Source: Colwellia sp. (GTDB taxonomy: Bacteria > Pseudomonadota > Gammaproteobacteria > Enterobacterales > Alteromonadaceae). From it: a stretch of 64,000 nt of DNA. The stretch covers positions 1 through 64,000 of the forward strand of contig JAPYOP010000013.1 in assembly GCA_029938115.1 (NCBI GenBank). Direction: 5' to 3'. Made by a program: the position numbers and the translations under genes. The notes below the pieces were generated by a model. It was not told where the DNA came from, ran no database searches, and saw only the letters and a list, made by a program, of their open reading frames with translations. This document shows, one piece after another, positions 12,801 to 21,446 of this stretch (the stretch's first letter is position 1; the number at the start of each line of letters is the position of its first letter).

Positions 12801-13586
12801 GTGGCATTGGCTAGTTTCTGCCAACCAATTTTTAAGCTTAACTAACTCATCTACCCTTTTTTCTTGCTCTGCTGCTTTTTTATGACTAACCAAAACTTCA
12901 TCGAGCAAGTTGGCGTTATCGTTCAGATCACAACTTGCTTGTTTAGCTAATTGAGCAAACTTAATAACTAAGCTGTGGACATCAACAACCGAAAGCTCAC
13001 TTCTATGTGAAACTGCTTTTGCAAAGCTAGAGACAAAAGCGCTTGGCGTACTCCAAAATTGTTCTACTAAGGCAAAACCATCACTATTTTGCTTGGCAAG
13101 TTGTCTATACCAATCTTGCGTTGCTTCTAACACTAAGTCACTGCTATTGGTTGACATATTCGCATTAAAAGGTAAACCGCTAGCAAAAGCATGTTGTGAT
13201 AAAGCCCGCTGACAAAAGCCATGAATAGTAAAAATGGCAGCTTCATCTAAAAATAATAAAGCCCGTTTTAATAAGAATTTAATTTTATCATGACTAACTC
13301 GCTCATTAATTGCCTGAAAATAGCTATCTTCAAGACATAAGGTTTGCCAATTATTTAACGCTTCGCGAATAAAAGCATCGATTCTGCCACGAAGCTCTTG
13401 TGTGGCGTCTTTCGTGAATGTCATCAGTAGGATTTCTTCTACCCTTAACTCTCGCTCAAGCAGTAAACGTAAATAAATGCGCGTTATATTGTAGGTTTTA
13501 CCTGTACCTGCGCTGGCTTCAATTAAATGTCTACCTGTTAAATGAATGGTAGCGGCGTCTAAATTAGTTAAGGTTAATCGACTCAT
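9864..13586 (-). CDS. recB: Exodeoxyribonuclease V subunit beta
   Basis: The 3'-5' helicase and nuclease subunit of RecBCD. In its 1240 residues, Walker A is EASAGTGKTYN near 23-33, UvrD-type Walker B is LVDEFQDTDPQQF, and motifs GDPKQAIYGFRGGD and LLYVAITRAERR follow. The C-terminal nuclease domain has GFIDLVF and CDYKSTHLG, giving the catalytic Asp at about 1115, Asp at 1128 and Lys at 1130. The length is typical. Its start overlaps the recC stop by four bases (ATGA). The protease gene ptrA that sits between recC and recB in enteric bacteria is absent. Confidence 0.97.
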   Translation of the reverse strand: MSRLTLTNLDAATIHLTGRHLIEASAGTGKTYNITRIYLRLLLERELRVEEILLMTFTKDATQELRGRIDAFIREALNNWQTLCLEDSYFQAINERVSHDKIKFLLKRALLFLDEAAIFTIHGFCQRALSQHAFASGLPFNANMSTNSSDLVLEATQDWYRQLAKQNSDGFALVEQFWSTPSAFVSSFAKAVSHRSELSVVDVHSLVIKFAQLAKQASCDLNDNANLLDEVLVSHKKAAEQEKRVDELVKLKNWLAETSQCHDEASLLAVLAQSMPDYLLHGGRHPKAFKTQLALVLASTKEIKKQVKDLPKNINKAKAYQLVRTAIYQIRVQVKLTKERLNNLDFDDLINCLADCLQSASHPESKQQEHSIEENNKKVNKKNVLAQTLLAQYPVALVDEFQDTDPQQFSILQGIYYQADASEQALYLIGDPKQAIYGFRGGDIFAYLNARNDCDYHWLMDTNWRSTPDMVEAYNQVFLSSDDENSVFGYGIPYQAVLAGKNVGWTSVRQAKVNCALQFIHFTDDEASQKVNQSARSLMATWCANEIVDLLSEVAQEKKLQPQDIAILVRDGREAGDIKAALLKANLASVYLSDRANLFHSEQAKQLMQLLKGILSPENERLYLSALACGLLGLDATALYKLQQDESAYQALKFSFFDYRSQWQRQGFITMAINLMHQHFDFTKKSTLDNKDRALTNLLHLFEILQAASQRFLQPQELLYWFEQQCNDDNIGSISELEAEQRLESDGDLIRIVTQHGAKGLEYPVVFIPFATRHKDPLKFGNKSVSYLEYHDEQGQLCLSLDGDEQAKIAMANEAYAESIRLLYVAITRAERRCYILSTAFEKYALSPLGKTLQWQTEQDITQSLNQLVAKAPQAISLTQVSFADIGEAQILEPNQLDKSKPDLVVSKFVGKIERDWWLSSFSALSRNLRHGGVSTPDRDSSELAASNAGISEKTNIERDKKLLRFQLAKGAHSGNLLHDILEHCNFKNSDDIDNNLLESIKWPLVKYGELATGFNENDLVAWLNEIVCTPLFANNDHTKSFCLSDVNMQRTLRESEFYFPMDKAKVSVLEELLTDHRNTSSETQSHDSQKKLSPNKVRLPNYESLKGMMHGFIDLVFEQGGKYYVCDYKSTHLGDCIDDYHPEALRHNIEKNYYDLQYLIYSLALHRYLKQNLVDYNAEKHFGGIYYLYLRGMSNADGNQSAGVYHRKITSNELTQLDELFLGKKLGEEFSIELDKEEE

Positions 13587-16500
13587 GCGCGAGCTCCTTT
13601 GCCATCAACTTTTTTAACGTGTTGATACAAACCTTGATATACAGCGCTTATTTGCGGCAAGTGGATAAAAACATCCGGCGATTGCGGCCAAAAATAATGA
13701 ATGTATGGGTCTTCACCAAAACCTTTTGCCGCGTCTTTTCCTTGCATAGCTGAGCCTTGCCAAAACAGCTCAAAGCGCTCTTGGGTCATTTCTACGTCTT
13801 TGCCACGTGATTGTTTGAATACCTGCGCGGCTAAATCGCCGTTAAGGAATAACGCTTGTTTTTGGCCTTGTTGATATACGTTAACAAACTTGAGCAATTC
13901 CGTTATGGCATTGTCAGAAATAACCTCTGCGCCTATACCTATATTATCAACAATATACTGTTCAACCTTTTGCGCTTTAGCATTAAAGTAAAAACCGCAA
14001 CTACTTTGCACTTGGCTAAGTAGGTTGTCACTATAATTAGTTTTCGTCATGTTTTGTTGCTGCCAAACTTGCACTATTAATTGATGCAAGTACAAGGTAA
14101 ATAAATCTTTTGCTTTAGCGCTAGAACTGCGATAAAACACTAATTGTACACCTTGATTAGTTAGCTTAACGGGCAATTTAGCGCTTAAAGACACTACTTG
14201 TTCGAGCTGATTATCTTGTGCAATATTCAGACTTATATGGCAGTCAATAAATTCAGGGTTATCACCGCCATGCATTAAAATTTCATCACTAAATTGCGTG
14301 TTATCTTCTAACCAGCTATCAAAGTGTATTTGTGTACTTGGCAAATCAGGGAATTTTCCTGACAATTTAGCTGCCTTTATTATTTGCTCCGTGCTAAGTG
14401 CAACTTCATTTTGTGCATTTGCATCTGTTAACGAAAGGTTTGCCTCTAATAACGCTTGCTTTAATAAATAACTTTCTAAATGATCAGGGCTGAAAGGTTC
14501 AACATCCTCTAATTGCACGTTATTGACATCAAAATATAAATTGAGTGCTTGTTGGGCAAATACTTTACTTGGATGCTGAAAAAAGCGAATGAGATCGTTA
14601 GCCGTTAAGCTTTCTAGGTTTATCGTTTGATTCGTGATGACCAGTGCTGATTCATCTGTCTCATTGGATTTATTTCGTGCTAGTTTTAACCAGTTACCAT
14701 CAAAACTTGCTTTTACCGATGATAAAGCGTTGTCAGCTAAGTTAGACTCAATGGGTAAATAGTTTTCCTCACTAAAAGGCTGCATCGGCATTTGCTGTAA
14801 TTGATTTTTAAACTCACCTTTTTCTTCATCATTCATATTTTCAGTAAAGTGCCAACCATAACCTTGTCCAAGGTAATCCATTAATTCTTTTAGTACCAAT
14901 GACGGTTGTTTTTCATTATTATTTTTTATATTTCGACCTTGATAGCTCAGGTATAAAGCGTCTCGGGCAGAAATTAATGCTTCTAAAAATAAATAACGAT
15001 CATCACCGCGGCGCGATCTATCTCCTAATTTTGCTGGCGTTTGCGCCATTAAATCAAAACCTAACGGCTGACGTTGCCTTGGAAATTCGCCATCATTTAA
15101 ACCTAATACGGCGATAACCTTAAATGGAATACTGCGCATCGGCAACATAGAGCAAAAAGTAACTTGGCCAACCATAAACTGCCTGCTGGCATCGCCTTGA
15201 CTGAAATGATTATTAAGAAAATCAACCACGATAGCCAAGTCGATTGTTTCATCAAAATGCGCATGCGAGCAATATTCAACCAAGGCGGCAATGGCTTGTT
15301 CGATAATGCTTAAACTATTCTCAATTTGGCTAATAACCTGTGTACTTTGCTCTGCTTTTGTTTCGGTGGAAAAAAGTAACGCTAACTGACTTAGCAGAAA
15401 ACTCTGCCAATCTTGAGCTGTTCTGGCGGTATTTAATTGTTTTGCTAAGGTTTGTAACTGTTCTATGAATAAAATGAGTTGACCTAGCAATAGTGCATCA
15501 TCACCTTCAACGGTTGCTAGTAGCAATTGTTCTTGATAAATACTGTCAGTGTCTGAAAAGGCAAAACCGCGCATTAAACGTGATAAGCCTTGCTGCCAAG
15601 TAAAGGTATTGCTTGCATTGTCACCAAGCAACTGCGCTTTGTGAGCTTGATTTAAGCCCCAATGAACACTAGCTTGTTCTAACCATAGGCTGATTTTTTC
15701 GCTGTCTTCATCATTAATGGAAAATTTATTGGCCACAGCTGGTAAGCGAATGAAACTGAGCAGTTGCGATACTTGAAAACGAGAGTCAGGTAAGGTTAAC
15801 AATTCGCTGAACGCTGCAATTAGCGGATCACTGTCTTTAGCACTACGGTCAGCAATAGAACAAGGCAATGGCGGTACTTCATCATTTAAATCTTGCCAAC
15901 CACGCGTAAAGACAGCATTAACATAAGGGGCATATTGCTCTATTTGAGGACACATCACTAGAACATCTTTAGGGGTTAGCTTATCTTCTTTGTTTACACT
16001 GCTTAGTGCGGAGTCATTAAACTGGTGCAGCAAGTAATCATGTAACGCTTGAACTTCTCGCAAAGCACTATGACAGCTAGCAATGGTGATAGAGTTATCA
16101 ATTAATTTTACCGGGGATTGGGTAGCATCACTGAGTTCTAAAATATCATTTTGTATTCGATGTAAAATACGTTCAGTCGGTTTATCATTACTCTCATTTA
16201 TTTCATGATTACGTACATTAGCCGCTTTAACAAACAGCTCGACATTTACCGTGCTGTAATCTTGCAATAAAGTTAGAAACTCTCGCCCCTGCTGCCCTAG
16301 ATTAGCTAGCACGGGGTTACCAACAAAAATATGTTCATCAGCAACACTATTCGACCAGAGGGAAAGTTTATTTATTGCTTGTTTTTCACTAATGATATCG
16401 CCCCAATAGGAAAAACAGGGATTAAGATGAAAAAAATCTACTTCGATATGTTCACTTAACGCATTAATAAAGGTCAACCACATGGGTGCCATGCTATTAA

Positions 16501-17248
16501 TACCAAAGAAGCTTAAACGTTTGGGCAATAGTAAAGGGTCTGCAGCTAATTTAGTACCTATATTAGCGATAGCATCATTTAATAATTCAATCGGATTATA
16601 AGCAAGCTGTTTAACGAGTAACTGCCATAGTGTAGCTTGCCATTTATTATCCTTTGACAGCAGCGCTACCTCTTCACCTCTTTGCCATGAATCTAGCCAT
16701 TGAGGACGGAAAATTAAATACTGCTCAAACAAATCAGCCATTTGGGCCGAAAGTTGATAGCGCTTTAAATTATCTTGGCTGGAATGATTATCTTGGTTGA
16801 AATAGTCATTAGTAGGCTCTGATTGAGACGACCAATAACGAGTAGCAGGTGTAAATTTGCTATCACTAACAACCTCTTTTGACGCTAATAAAGTATAAAT
16901 ACGCCATGTTAGCACTTCCCTTGAATAAGGTGACTGTTCAGGCACCTTATCATCGCTAGCAAACGTTCTTATTAACTGCCACAAATATTGAGCTGGTAAC
17001 GCGTAACGCATATTCATACTAATGCCACGCTCTTTAGCAATGGCAAGGTTAAGCCAATGTTGCATTCCTGCATTTTGAACAACGATGACTTCTTGATTAA
17101 ATACACCTAGCGGAGAAACTTGGGAAATTTTATTGAGCAGCAGCAACAAATTTTCCATTTTGTTGGCGGGATAAAGGTTAATCAATTCAGTGTCTACCGT
17201 ATAAAGCTTGATAGTTAAATTTAACCACAAGCAGATATTGAACACCAT
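13583..17248 (-). CDS. recC: Exodeoxyribonuclease V subunit gamma
   Basis: Scaffold and Chi-recognition subunit of RecBCD. The 1221 residues begin with the usual pattern: IKLYTVDTELINLY, then EVIVVQNAGMQHWLNLAIA and ISMNMRYALPAQYLWQL. A dead helicase core (GQVTFCSMLPMRSIPFKVIAVLGLNDGEFPRQ) and the C-terminal domain that receives the 3' strand follow. The first 12 or so residues look extra compared with the family, so a TTG or GTG slightly downstream may be the true start. First gene of the operon; a region with nested inverted repeats lies upstream. Confidence 0.95.
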   Translation of the reverse strand: MVFNICLWLNLTIKLYTVDTELINLYPANKMENLLLLLNKISQVSPLGVFNQEVIVVQNAGMQHWLNLAIAKERGISMNMRYALPAQYLWQLIRTFASDDKVPEQSPYSREVLTWRIYTLLASKEVVSDSKFTPATRYWSSQSEPTNDYFNQDNHSSQDNLKRYQLSAQMADLFEQYLIFRPQWLDSWQRGEEVALLSKDNKWQATLWQLLVKQLAYNPIELLNDAIANIGTKLAADPLLLPKRLSFFGINSMAPMWLTFINALSEHIEVDFFHLNPCFSYWGDIISEKQAINKLSLWSNSVADEHIFVGNPVLANLGQQGREFLTLLQDYSTVNVELFVKAANVRNHEINESNDKPTERILHRIQNDILELSDATQSPVKLIDNSITIASCHSALREVQALHDYLLHQFNDSALSSVNKEDKLTPKDVLVMCPQIEQYAPYVNAVFTRGWQDLNDEVPPLPCSIADRSAKDSDPLIAAFSELLTLPDSRFQVSQLLSFIRLPAVANKFSINDEDSEKISLWLEQASVHWGLNQAHKAQLLGDNASNTFTWQQGLSRLMRGFAFSDTDSIYQEQLLLATVEGDDALLLGQLILFIEQLQTLAKQLNTARTAQDWQSFLLSQLALLFSTETKAEQSTQVISQIENSLSIIEQAIAALVEYCSHAHFDETIDLAIVVDFLNNHFSQGDASRQFMVGQVTFCSMLPMRSIPFKVIAVLGLNDGEFPRQRQPLGFDLMAQTPAKLGDRSRRGDDRYLFLEALISARDALYLSYQGRNIKNNNEKQPSLVLKELMDYLGQGYGWHFTENMNDEEKGEFKNQLQQMPMQPFSEENYLPIESNLADNALSSVKASFDGNWLKLARNKSNETDESALVITNQTINLESLTANDLIRFFQHPSKVFAQQALNLYFDVNNVQLEDVEPFSPDHLESYLLKQALLEANLSLTDANAQNEVALSTEQIIKAAKLSGKFPDLPSTQIHFDSWLEDNTQFSDEILMHGGDNPEFIDCHISLNIAQDNQLEQVVSLSAKLPVKLTNQGVQLVFYRSSSAKAKDLFTLYLHQLIVQVWQQQNMTKTNYSDNLLSQVQSSCGFYFNAKAQKVEQYIVDNIGIGAEVISDNAITELLKFVNVYQQGQKQALFLNGDLAAQVFKQSRGKDVEMTQERFELFWQGSAMQGKDAAKGFGEDPYIHYFWPQSPDVFIHLPQISAVYQGLYQHVKKVDGKGARA

Positions 17249-17253
17249 TTATT

Positions 17254-17302
17254 TAGAGTAAATTAGTGATAATTTATGTGACTAATTTATTCAACTACTC
17301 TA
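17254..17302. promoter_or_regulatory. Nested inverted repeats in divergent promoter gap
   Basis: Left arm TAGAGTAAATTAGT (17254-17267) pairs with ACTAATTT (17281-17288) and, after a seven-base insert, TACTCTA (17296-17302). The whole lies in the 97-base gap between recC and a divergent exporter gene, so it may be an operator or a leader structure. No regulator is known. Confidence 0.35.
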
Positions 17303-17345
17303 TGATCTAACGCTACAGTGAAAATCAGCTCAAAGACAAGAACCA

Positions 17346-18239
17346 ATGACACCAAGAAATATACTTGAATTACTTCTACTCGCTGCAATCTGGGGCGCTT
17401 CCTTTATATTTATGCGCATTGGTAGCCCTGAGTTTGGTCCTATTTTATTTATGGCTCTTCGCACACTTACCGCGAGTGTATTTCTATTACCTTTAGTTTT
17501 TATCACTAAAAAGCAAGCTGCATTTAAAGGCTATAAAGCTAAAATATTTGTTGTTGGCATATTCAATACCGCGATACCTTTTGTACTTTTTGGTTATGCT
17601 ACGTTAACGCTTTCAGGTGGTTTAACCTCAGTACTCAACGCTACAACACCTATGTTTGGCGCAATTGTGGCTTATATATGGTTTAGAGATAAATTAACAG
17701 TCATCGCCTCTTTTGGTTTATTAATTGGTTTTGTTGGTGTTTATTTATTAGTGCTCGATAAAGTCACTTTAGGACAACAAAATATTTTACTGCCAACACT
17801 TGCAGCATTATTAGCATCACTATGCTACGGACTAAGCGCTAGTTACACCAAAAGGTATTTAACTGGCATAAGCTCTACTGTATTAGCTAGCGGTAGCCAA
17901 GTTTCAGCCACCTTAGTTTTACTGCCTATCAGCTTTTTCTTTATTCCGACTCAATGGCCAAGTGATGCGGCAATAATGTCAGTATTATTGCTCGGCGTAC
18001 TGTGTACAGGTGTTGCTTATATTATTTTCTTTCACTTGATCGCAAATTTAGGTCCATCAAAAGCCATTTCAGTAACCTATTTGATTCCTGCGTTTGGTTT
18101 GTTTTGGGGCAGTTTATTTTTAGATGAAGTGATCACCGCGGGCATGATTATAGGGTGTGGCTTTATTTTAACAGGGGTTGCGTTAGCGACAGGTTTATTG
18201 AAGTTACCAAAAAGAAAAATCAGTATAAGTAAAAACTAA
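17346..18239 (+). CDS. EamA/DMT-family transporter
   Basis: Inner-membrane drug/metabolite transporter of 297 residues with about ten hydrophobic helices in two EamA repeats. The first repeat opens ELLLLAAIWGASFIFMRIG, a classic EamA N-terminus, and the second starts at about 150 (TLAALLASLCYGLSASYTKR). The end is basic (KLPKRKISISKN), consistent with a cytoplasmic tail. The substrate cannot be told. It is transcribed away from recC. Confidence 0.9.
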   Translation: MTPRNILELLLLAAIWGASFIFMRIGSPEFGPILFMALRTLTASVFLLPLVFITKKQAAFKGYKAKIFVVGIFNTAIPFVLFGYATLTLSGGLTSVLNATTPMFGAIVAYIWFRDKLTVIASFGLLIGFVGVYLLVLDKVTLGQQNILLPTLAALLASLCYGLSASYTKRYLTGISSTVLASGSQVSATLVLLPISFFFIPTQWPSDAAIMSVLLLGVLCTGVAYIIFFHLIANLGPSKAISVTYLIPAFGLFWGSLFLDEVITAGMIIGCGFILTGVALATGLLKLPKRKISISKN

Positions 18240-18287
18240 TACCGATTTTTAAGTATTTATAATTTTAGACCTGACAATAAGTCGGAA

Positions 18288-18380
18288 TTAATCTTTTACG
18301 ATTTTGCCACCTTTCATAACAAAATCAACATCGAGTTACTCTTCAATATTATTTAAAGGGTTATCGTCAATAGCAAAACA
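18288..18380 (-). pseudogene. C-terminal relic of a second amidohydrolase
   Basis: Read on the minus strand this stretch encodes AIDDNPLNNIEE, then an in-frame TAA, then LDVDFVMKGGKIVKD and a stop at 18288-18290. This aligns with the last 28 residues of the intact amidohydrolase just upstream ([11 protein letters not shown] through [12 protein letters not shown]), and the two copies also resemble each other at the DNA level. The fragment lies in a different frame from the intact gene and starts directly after its stop. It is best read as the remains of a tandem copy whose body was deleted. Confidence 0.75.
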
Positions 18381-18382
18381 GA

Positions 18383-19663
18383 TTAGTTTTTATAAACAAT
18401 GCCATCTTTCATGACAAAACTAATATTAGTCATTAAGCTGATATCTTTTAAAGGATCTCCTTGCACAGCAACTAAATCGGCTAATTTCCCTACTTCAATA
18501 GTACCTAATTTATCATCTATTCGAAGCAGTTTGGCTGCATGATAAGTCGCTGAACGAATAGTTTCAATCGCAGGCATACCACCTTTAACCATCAGTGCGA
18601 ATTCACCACCGTTATCACCATGTTCTGAAACACCGGTGTCAGTACCATAGGCTATTTTCACACCCGCTTTATACGCCTTAGAAAATGTATTCTGAATTAA
18701 AGGACCAATTTCTGCGGCTTTTGGTCTAACGACACTAGGAAAAAAACCATCAATTTTAGCTTTCTCGGCTACCCAATTCCCTGCAAGTATGGTTGGTACA
18801 TAATAAGTGCCGTATTTTTTCATTAATGCGATAGTTTCACGGTCCATATAAGTACCATGTTCAATTGATGTTACACCTGCTTTAATAGCTCGTTCCATAC
18901 CTTCTTTGCCATGAGCATGAACAGCGACAGTCATACCATAATCATTTGCTGTATCAACAACCGCTTTTAGTTCATCATTCATAAATTGTGGGTTTTGACC
19001 ATTTTTCGCTAAACTTAATACGCCACCTGTAGCGGTAATTTTGATCAAATCAGCACCATCTTTGTAACGCTGCCTAACCGCTTTTCTTAATTCAGCAACA
19101 CCATTAGCTACACCTTGCTCTGGCCCAGGATCACCCATAAATAACTTTGCACTACCATTAGTCGGGTCAGCATGCCCGCCTGTTGTGGCTATTGCTTTCG
19201 CTGCGGTATAAATTCTTGGGCCTGTCACTATCCCTTTGTTAATAGCATTGCGAAGTGATACCGACACATTATAGCTATCTCCTAAATTACGCACAGTGGT
19301 AAAACCTGCTTGTAAAGTTCTATTAGCGTATAAAGTACCAATAAGTGCATAATCTGCGGGATTTTTAGTAAAACGATTCATATAAGAAGTGCTACTAAAC
19401 TGCATCGTAATATGCGTATGCATATCCATTAAACCAGGCATTACTGTGGCATTTGATAAATCAATTAAGGTATCGTCTTTACCCGGTTTAGTAAATCCTG
19501 ACTTTATTGCTGATATTTCATTGTCATCAATAATAACGGTCATTGATTTTTGTACTTTATTGTCTTTAGCGGTAATTAATTTTCCCGCATGAATGTAAGT
19601 AGAGGCAAAACTACCAAAGCTGGTTAATGCTATAACGCTGATGGTTAAAAGTTTACAATTCAT
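18383..19663 (-). CDS. Exported metal-dependent amidohydrolase
   Basis: A 426-residue protein of the imidazolonepropionase/prolidase-like amidohydrolase group. Residues 1-20 form a Sec signal peptide ([20 protein letters not shown]). Metal-site residues are visible: HxH at His82 and His84 (MDMHTHITM), the Lys of [10 protein letters not shown], His of AVHAHGKEG and SIEHGTYMD, and Asp of AYGTDTGVS. The C-terminus [14 protein letters not shown] is typical. Relatives hydrolyse Xaa-Pro or Xaa-Arg dipeptides or cyclic amides, and which applies here is not shown. A decayed copy of its 3' end follows. Confidence 0.9.
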   Translation of the reverse strand: MNCKLLTISVIALTSFGSFASTYIHAGKLITAKDNKVQKSMTVIIDDNEISAIKSGFTKPGKDDTLIDLSNATVMPGLMDMHTHITMQFSSTSYMNRFTKNPADYALIGTLYANRTLQAGFTTVRNLGDSYNVSVSLRNAINKGIVTGPRIYTAAKAIATTGGHADPTNGSAKLFMGDPGPEQGVANGVAELRKAVRQRYKDGADLIKITATGGVLSLAKNGQNPQFMNDELKAVVDTANDYGMTVAVHAHGKEGMERAIKAGVTSIEHGTYMDRETIALMKKYGTYYVPTILAGNWVAEKAKIDGFFPSVVRPKAAEIGPLIQNTFSKAYKAGVKIAYGTDTGVSEHGDNGGEFALMVKGGMPAIETIRSATYHAAKLLRIDDKLGTIEVGKLADLVAVQGDPLKDISLMTNISFVMKDGIVYKN

Positions 19664-19948
19664 TCTGAATCCAATATGTTTTTTTTGATAGGTTTGTCAC
19701 ATTAAGTGAGTTCAACTTTAAGGTCAAGTGAAGTAGCTTGGTATAAAGATTTTTTGAGTTTGTGCTAATGAGTTGAAAGAAGTAAGGAGAGAAATAGTTG
19801 ATAAAAAATGGGATGAAATTTTAGTAGAAAATATTTTTCATAGTTATGGTGATTGCCTGTTATTGTTTATCGAATAAATTTAACTGCTAAAAAATTAACA
19901 GCTAAATTTATTTCGTCAATAACTGAACACTAACACATCATTTATAGC
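19664..19948. other. Intergenic region upstream of amidohydrolase
   Basis: 285 AT-rich bases between the amidohydrolase start and the stop of the SlyD gene (same strand). It probably holds the amidohydrolase promoter. No gene, terminator with a clear T-tract or strong repeat was seen. Confidence 0.5.
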
Positions 19949-20443
19949 TTAATGATGATGTCCACCAACACCATGTGCATGACCATGTTCTACTTCTTCA
20001 TCAGTAGCTGCACGCACATCAAGCACTTCAATATCAAAAGTAAGCACTTTACCTGCTAATGGCGGGTTTATATCAACCGTTACCATAAATTTACCTGTCT
20101 TAATTACAGTCACTTGGCGTTGACCTTGTTCTGTATGAACTACAGCAACCATGCCCGCTTTCCATTTAGCATTTTTACTCGGCAAGCCTTGTAAGTGCTT
20201 AGCAGGAACACGCTCAACTAAGTCTTCTTGGCGCTCACCGTAAGCCTCTTCAGGTTGAAGCGTTACGCTAAATTTGTCACCCGCTTCCTTGTCAGTTAAT
20301 GCTTTCTCTAACCCTGCTAAGGTGTTATTTGCGCCATGTAAATAGGCAAGCGGATCACTACTTTGAGATGATTCAAGCTCGACACCTGCTTCATCTTTTA
20401 AAACATAGTGAAACTGTACAACGGTTTTATCTGCTATTTTCAT
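19949..20443 (-). CDS. slyD: FKBP-type peptidyl-prolyl isomerase, SlyD-like
   Basis: Cytoplasmic prolyl isomerase and chaperone. Of the 164 residues, about 1-68 and 130-145 form the FKBP core (AGVELESSQ, FDIEVLDVR), with the IF insert domain between. The tail from about 150 is His-rich (HGHAHGVGGHHH), a likely nickel or zinc binding site as in E. coli SlyD, although shorter and without cysteines. The usual NHPLAG is here NPPLAG, a small departure. It follows the EamA gene on the same strand. Confidence 0.93.
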   Translation of the reverse strand: MKIADKTVVQFHYVLKDEAGVELESSQSSDPLAYLHGANNTLAGLEKALTDKEAGDKFSVTLQPEEAYGERQEDLVERVPAKHLQGLPSKNAKWKAGMVAVVHTEQGQRQVTVIKTGKFMVTVDINPPLAGKVLTFDIEVLDVRAATDEEVEHGHAHGVGGHHH

Positions 20444-20520
20444 TTTATTCTCTTTAACTTAATTCATTCTATAAATAATGGTGCGCAGTTTAACATTAAA
20501 CATCTCGACTTTAAGCCAAT

Positions 20521-21420
20521 TTATGCCCATAGGAGCAAAATAACCACACTGAGTACAATTAAAAACATACCAAGGTATTCAATAGCGGTTATTTTTTCTT
20601 TAAATAAGCGGTACGTTAGCGCAAGTGTAATGAAAAACTCTACTTGTCCAAGGGCTTTTACATACGCAGCGGTTTGAAAGGTTGCAGCCGTAAACCAGCC
20701 AATTGAGCCAAGTACACTAGTAACACCAACGAACAAACATAATCGCCAATGCTTTAGCATCAAACCAAGTTGTGCCCGGTCTTGAAAAGAAACGTATAAG
20801 ACAGAAATAACGGTTTGAACTGTGATCATAAAGACCAATGTTATTGCAGCGCTCACCATTAAATCAGTGTGAAGCGCCAGGCTAGATTCTCTTATCAATA
20901 AAGTCGTTATCGCTAAACCTAAACCGGCACCTAAACCAAAAGATAATCCGGTCATCGCATCAGAGCCAGATAAAGCATTACGAAAATTAAATTTCACTTT
21001 TGATACTAAAAAAACACCAGCAACACCGACCACCACACTAAACCAGCCCATAAAGCTCAAGGGCGCTGCAAATAACAAGGCACCAACAATAGCAACTTGA
21101 ATGGCCTCTGTTTTAGCAAGGCTAGTCGCAACAGCAAAGTTTTTATAACGAAATGCGGCAACTAGACAGACAGTACCAATAATTTGAGTTACACACGCAA
21201 TTAGGGCGTAAACTAAAAAATCATTATTGAGTGTTGGTACAGCTACATCACGAAAATCGAGCATCCACCATAAATATGCCCATGCAAAAGGCAGTGCATA
21301 GACATAACGCACCGCAGTGGTTGCCATTGCGTTTAACTTGCCAGAGAGCTGTTTCTGTCCGGCGGTTCGTACTGCTTGCATCGTGGCAGCAAGCAAGGTG
21401 AAATAAATCCAAGTTTCCAC
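20521..21420 (-). CDS. EamA/DMT-family transporter
   Basis: Integral membrane protein of 299 residues with about ten helices in two repeats, starting METWIYFTLLAATMQAVRTAGQ and ending with the helix AIEYLGMFLIVLSVVILLLWA. It differs clearly in sequence from the EamA protein at 17346. It begins 26 bases after sbcC on the same strand, so it may be read from the sbcDC transcript. The substrate is unknown. Confidence 0.88.
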   Translation of the reverse strand: METWIYFTLLAATMQAVRTAGQKQLSGKLNAMATTAVRYVYALPFAWAYLWWMLDFRDVAVPTLNNDFLVYALIACVTQIIGTVCLVAAFRYKNFAVATSLAKTEAIQVAIVGALLFAAPLSFMGWFSVVVGVAGVFLVSKVKFNFRNALSGSDAMTGLSFGLGAGLGLAITTLLIRESSLALHTDLMVSAAITLVFMITVQTVISVLYVSFQDRAQLGLMLKHWRLCLFVGVTSVLGSIGWFTAATFQTAAYVKALGQVEFFITLALTYRLFKEKITAIEYLGMFLIVLSVVILLLWA

Positions 21421-21446
21421 GAATGTTCCTTTTATGGCAGCTAATA

